Shown here: positions 60,475 through 64,000 of the stretch, piece by piece
How the letters are laid out: each line of letters opens with the position of its first letter
How positions within the stretch are numbered: position 1 is the stretch's first letter
From: Petrocella sp. FN5
GTDB taxonomy: Bacteria > Bacillota > Clostridia > Lachnospirales > Vallitaleaceae
Direction: 5' to 3'
NCBI RefSeq assembly: GCF_029210395.1
Contig: NZ_JARGDP010000010.1
Span: 1 to 64,000, forward strand
DNA: 64,000 nucleotides
The notes under the pieces: model-generated
What the model was told of the DNA's origin: nothing
Seen by the model: only the letters and a program-made list of their open reading frames with translations
The model's database searches: none
Position numbers and translations under genes: made by a program

Positions 60475-62388
60475 CTATCTTTCGTAGTACGTATACCCTC
60501 GTAGGCCATTGTCAAAGGAGAGCATGATTTCCTTTCGGTCACTTGGCGTCATTAAACCTTCTCTTATGGCCTCTTCCGCAGTTTCTCTAAAGTTCGCCCG
60601 CATTTGCTTTACATCAAACTCCACATAAGATAGTACGTCTTCTACACTATCCCCTTGAATCTCCTTAATCAGTTCAAAGCTACCATCTTTGTTAATACGA
60701 ACACTAATGACATTGGTGTCTCCGAATAGATTATGTAAGTCCCCTAGTGTTTCTTGATAGGCACCAACTAAGAAAATTCCTAAATAGTATTCATCTTTTT
60801 GCAACTCATGAAGGGGTAATGTGGATCTTTCATCATGTAGGTCAATAAATCTGTCAATCTTACCATCACAATCACAGGTGATATCTGCAATAACGGCATT
60901 TCGCTTCGGCAATTCAAGCAATCTATGGATGGGCATAACGGGAAATAACTGATCGATGGCCCAACTGTCAGGGATTGACTGAAACACTGAGAAGTTGCAA
61001 TAATAAATATCTGCTATCGCACTTTCAATGTCTTCAAGTTCCGGTGGTGCGAATTTCAACTTCTTTTTGGCCTTGGCGATTTGATGAATCGTATTCCAAA
61101 AAATCTTTTCTGAGAAAGAACGATCCCGCAGACTAATCCTGCCATGTTTAAACATGTCTTTAATCTCATCTCTATAGTAGAGCGCATCGTTATAACATTC
61201 TTGAATATTTTTATGATTAATGCTCTTATTCACTTCATATAGATTTCTAATTTGTTCTGGCAAAGATTCGTCCAATTTTTCAGGAATCTCATACTCTTCA
61301 AAAACAGCCACATCCAGTACATTAAAAAGTAAAATAGAATAATATGCAACCAATGCACGTCCTGATTCGGTAATGATTATCGGATGGGGTGTATCTCTTT
61401 GGTCCATGACACGCATAACCGCTTCTACCACGTCCATACAATATTCATCCACTGTATAATTTCTACTGTTAGTATAATTGGTACTGGAACCGTCATAATC
61501 GATGGCCAGCCCGCCACCTAGATCTAGGTAGCCCATGGTAGCGCCTTCATTCACCAATTCAGCATAGACCCTTGCAGCTTCAAGCACAGCATTCCTAATA
61601 TCTCGAATATTCGGAATCTGGGAACCCAAATGGTAGTGTAACAACTTAAGGCTGTCAAGCATGTCTTTTGCCTTCAGCTCATCCACAATCTCAATGATTT
61701 GAGACATATTGAGCCCAAAAATACTACGGTCGCCACCGGAATCTGTCCAGTGTCCACCTGCTTTTGCCGATAGCTTAATTCGAACCCCAATATTGGGTTT
61801 AATGTTTAGAATCTTTGATCTTTCTAAAATAATATCCAGTTCATTGGGCATCTCTATAACAAAAAAACAATTGAAGCCCATTTTAGTCGCGTAAAGACCT
61901 AAATCGATAAATTCTTCATCTTTATAGCCATTGCAAATAAGGCAAGATTCTTTATCCTTAATATGAGACAAAGCCGCGATGAGTTCCGGTTTACTACCCA
62001 CTTCAAGGCCATGATGATATTTCTGCCCAAACTTAGTAACTTCTTCAACCACCTGTTGTTGTTGATTCACTTTTATAGGATAGACGCCTCTATAAACACC
62101 TTTATAATCTAAAGACTTCATCGCTTTTGCAAAAGATTCATTTAAGTATGTAATTTGTGAGTCTAATAAATTTTCAAACCTTAATAAGACCGGCATGTCC
62201 AGACCTCGATCCTTAACACCGGATACGATGTCCATGAGACTTACGGCTGACTTTTTATCACTATAGGGATTAACGAGAACTTCTCCTTCATCTGAAATGG
62301 AAAAATAAGTACTACCCCAATTCTTTATACCGTATAGTTCTTCAGATTTTTCTTTGGTCCAACGACCAAGTAATTCTGCTTTATTCAT
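60475..62388 (-). CDS. speA: biosynthetic arginine decarboxylase
   Basis: About 637 residues, the full length of SpeA. The PLP lysine is Lys106 in GVYPIKVNQQQ. Further signatures are LKLLHYHLGSQIPN, YLDLGGGLAIDYDG, and the catalytic cysteine region DITCDCDGKIDRF. It converts arginine to agmatine, the first step to putrescine. ATG 62388 lies behind AAGGAAAG. It is the first gene of the polyamine cluster; the genes for converting agmatine to putrescine are not in the window. Confidence 0.95.
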   Translation of the reverse strand: MNKAELLGRWTKEKSEELYGIKNWGSTYFSISDEGEVLVNPYSDKKSAVSLMDIVSGVKDRGLDMPVLLRFENLLDSQITYLNESFAKAMKSLDYKGVYRGVYPIKVNQQQQVVEEVTKFGQKYHHGLEVGSKPELIAALSHIKDKESCLICNGYKDEEFIDLGLYATKMGFNCFFVIEMPNELDIILERSKILNIKPNIGVRIKLSAKAGGHWTDSGGDRSIFGLNMSQIIEIVDELKAKDMLDSLKLLHYHLGSQIPNIRDIRNAVLEAARVYAELVNEGATMGYLDLGGGLAIDYDGSSTNYTNSRNYTVDEYCMDVVEAVMRVMDQRDTPHPIIITESGRALVAYYSILLFNVLDVAVFEEYEIPEKLDESLPEQIRNLYEVNKSINHKNIQECYNDALYYRDEIKDMFKHGRISLRDRSFSEKIFWNTIHQIAKAKKKLKFAPPELEDIESAIADIYYCNFSVFQSIPDSWAIDQLFPVMPIHRLLELPKRNAVIADITCDCDGKIDRFIDLHDERSTLPLHELQKDEYYLGIFLVGAYQETLGDLHNLFGDTNVISVRINKDGSFELIKEIQGDSVEDVLSYVEFDVKQMRANFRETAEEAIREGLMTPSDRKEIMLSFDNGLRGYTYYER

Positions 62389-62464
62389 AATCACTTTCCT
62401 TCCATTCAATATTGCCCATAACGAACCAATCCTTTTATCTTTAAAACATCAAAGGACTATGACA

Positions 62465-62493
62465 AAAATATCATGTCAAAGAGCGATTGTCAA
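62465..62493 (-). promoter_or_regulatory. promoter of speA
   Basis: On the minus strand a perfect TTGACA (62493-62488) and TATTTT (62470-62465) are 17 bases apart, about 75 bases upstream of speA. Confidence 0.6.
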
Positions 62494-62606
62494 CATTTCA
62501 TTTTTTTATCACTTCCCATAATTTGTGGATGAATCATTGCATCTTCTGCTTCATAAGTATCTCCTTTTGATGCATATCATTAAGAGGCTTCCTATTCACT
62601 ACAAGG

Positions 62607-63356
62607 CTATTCGTAGCTTATCTTCTTAAGACATAAAGCGTGAGCCATAGCTTTATGGCCTACGTCTTTATTATCTCTGGTTTTAAACCCTCGGTGAATA
62701 GAATCTACCTTTCGTTCAAGAAAACCAATCTGAATCAAAGTACCTACAATGTACCGTTCCATATTCAGCAAATATCCATTTGCAGTCATGGTGATGATCA
62801 CTTCAACGTCCGTTTCCTCTATGTCCATAGATTGAATTTCTTTGATGGTACTTCCTGACTTACTTTTGGTTGCATATGCTGCAAAGTCATGACTTCCCAA
62901 GAAAACCTTAGCGCCTTCTCGCATCATTGTCACGTCTAATGGCTTATCCATTACATTGACAAGTTGTCTTTCAAAAAGTGGTCGCCTAGGTGCATTCTTT
63001 TTCCACAATCTATAAGTATAGGTAATCTGCCTTGCAAGGTATCGACTATGAAATCGTTCATCCACTTTCTCAACTGAAAGTGTGATGATATCATCCGGTA
63101 GATAGGTTTCAAAGTACTCGTAAATACCCTTTTCATCCATGCCTATATCCGGGGCATGAAAGTTAACTACCTGGTAATGTGCGCTGACCCCTGCATCCGT
63201 GTTAACGGCACTAATAACCTCAATGTCTTTTTCATATAGCTTATAGAGAATTGCTTCTAGCTTACCTTGGATACTTTGCTCGCTGTTTGTTTTGGTTTTT
63301 CGATAGCCTTTATATCTTCTACCGTCATAAGCAATGATTATTTTATAATTTTGCAT
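62607..63356 (-). CDS. TruA-family tRNA pseudouridine synthase, variant active-site motif
   Basis: A 249-residue protein of the TruA family, which modifies uridines 38-40 of tRNA anticodon arms. The catalytic aspartate is Asp54 in VNTDAGVSAHYQVVNF. The usual motif is G-R-T-D-A-G-V-H-A, so the arginine next to the catalytic residue is replaced by Asn52 and the glycine by Val51. The C-terminal half has the family segments GSHDFAAYATKSKSG and GYLLNMERYIVGTLI (canonical members have FL-x-x-M-x-R). It is probably a diverged paralogue with its own substrate or reduced activity. Confidence 0.82.
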   Translation of the reverse strand: MQNYKIIIAYDGRRYKGYRKTKTNSEQSIQGKLEAILYKLYEKDIEVISAVNTDAGVSAHYQVVNFHAPDIGMDEKGIYEYFETYLPDDIITLSVEKVDERFHSRYLARQITYTYRLWKKNAPRRPLFERQLVNVMDKPLDVTMMREGAKVFLGSHDFAAYATKSKSGSTIKEIQSMDIEETDVEVIITMTANGYLLNMERYIVGTLIQIGFLERKVDSIHRGFKTRDNKDVGHKAMAHALCLKKISYE

Positions 63357-63400
63357 GGTATCCTTTCCGGATCTTTGATTATTAGTTTACTCTATCAAGG

Positions 63401-64000
63401 TCATACTTGAAAATTCTTAATGTTGTTATCCATCTTTTCTATGACCTGTGACAATTTCATGGCCATTTCAGATAAATGCTCTGCCGAAGCCGTTTGTTCT
63501 TCACCTGTACTTAGGACTTCTTCAATGGCAGCAGCGGATTGTTGTGCTACGGCTGCTATACTATTAATCGACTCTGTAGCCTTTTGTTCTATTTCTTCTA
63601 AGCCAAAGAGTAGAATATATACATTGTCCACTTCATGAATAATGCTATCCATGTCTTTAACAATATCTGCAAATGTGGTGCCTGTATTCTTGGCAGCTTC
63701 TTCTTGTCTTTGATAAATAGCTTCTCCACTTTCAATCATATTGCTTGTTTTTTGCGTTGCTGTGTTTATATTTGTGACGATGGCACTAATGCTTTTTGCG
63801 GCTTCACTGGATTGATTGGCAAGTTTTCTAACTTCGTCGGCTACAACAGCGAATCCTTTACCTGCGTCCCCTGCTCGTGCCGCTTCTATAGCTGCATTAA
63901 GAGCCAACAGGTTGGTTTGAGAACTGATGGCATTAATCATATCAATGATGCCCAAGATTTCTTTGAACTGTGTGGTCAGTTGATTCATGTCCCGTTTAAT
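63401..64000 (-). CDS. methyl-accepting chemotaxis protein, C-terminal signalling domain (partial)
   Basis: The frame is open to the right edge, so only the 3' part of a chemoreceptor gene is seen (about 200 codons). It contains the highly conserved hairpin tip: [20 protein letters not shown] followed by [20 protein letters not shown], and then the long coiled coil with [20 protein letters not shown]. The sensor and membrane parts lie outside the window. An internal ATG at 63988 should not be taken as the start. It signals to CheA and CheW, consistent with the cheX gene at the other end of the window. Confidence 0.93.
   Translation of the reverse strand: MKRDMNQLTTQFKEILGIIDMINAISSQTNLLALNAAIEAARAGDAGKGFAVVADEVRKLANQSSEAAKSISAIVTNINTATQKTSNMIESGEAIYQRQEEAAKNTGTTFADIVKDMDSIIHEVDNVYILLFGLEEIEQKATESINSIAAVAQQSAAAIEEVLSTGEEQTASAEHLSEMAMKLSQVIEKMDNNIKNFQV

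Overview
The window looks like a chromosomal segment of a low-GC, Gram-positive, anaerobic Clostridia-type bacterium. The signs are strong AGGAGG ribosome-binding sites, frequent TTG and GTG starts, a SufCBDSU iron-sulfur operon of Firmicutes order, a CsoR-controlled copper ATPase, a 2-oxoacid:ferredoxin-type oxidoreductase, an Fnr-like regulator with N-terminal cysteines, DUF438/DUF1858 proteins and a metal-ABC cassette. The species cannot be fixed from the sequence alone.

Layout. 1-5.8 kb: AraC-type regulator, HDOD protein, CheX-like phosphatase, degenerate EAL-HDOD protein and release factor 3 (prfC). 5.8-8.5 kb: two copies of a roughly 450 bp non-coding cassette bracket an aldolase-family gene and a small thioredoxin-fold protein. 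Each cassette holds two structured RNA candidates pointing away from each other; the rightward one matches what I recall of the TwoAYGGAY motif. 8.5-11.5 kb: copA-csoR copper operon with a consensus promoter and a CsoR-type operator. 11.5-16.5 kb: sufCBDSU, preceded by a Fur-type box. 16.6-24 kb: a PgsA-like enzyme, DUF1858-DUF438, an Fnr-like regulator, an aromatic acid exporter-like protein, an SRAP protein, a patatin-like lipase and an HD-GYP phosphodiesterase. 24.1-27.8 kb: full-length cobalamin-dependent methionine synthase (metH), followed by a third, enlarged copy of the TwoAYGGAY-like RNA and a truncated fourth. 28.5-31 kb: two-subunit 2-oxoacid oxidoreductase.

31-34.4 kb is a small AT-rich accessory island: a carbohydrate-binding-module pseudogene, a small membrane protein, an orphan secreted protein and an IS-like element whose transposase appears to be a fusion of two families. 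34.7-46.5 kb is one coherent catabolic locus for D-glucarate/D-galactarate: garR-gudD-tctC-tctB-tctA-garD-aldolase-glycerate kinase-lrgA-lrgB, with the CdaR-type regulator upstream. Import by a tripartite tricarboxylate transporter, dehydration, aldol cleavage to pyruvate plus tartronate semialdehyde, reduction to glycerate and phosphorylation are all present. The LrgAB pair at the end is a plausible pyruvate or glycerate carrier.

46.6-51.5 kb: a TetR-MFP-RND efflux operon. 51.5-55.3 kb: AEC transporter, an oxygen-dependent-type fatty acid desaturase, and an ABC-F ATPase. 55.3-58 kb: Zn/Mn ABC transporter with a 7-1-7 palindrome overlapping the start region. 58-62.4 kb: polyamine operon (arginine decarboxylase, carboxy(nor)spermidine dehydrogenase and decarboxylase). 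62.6-64 kb: a TruA-like pseudouridine synthase with an altered active-site motif, and the 3' end of a chemoreceptor gene.

The most interesting signal is the divergent structured-RNA cassette. Stem covariation and the direction of G-U wobbles give each unit a strand, and on that strand the apical loops present AUGGAU or AGGA sequences of the kind CsrA-family proteins bind.
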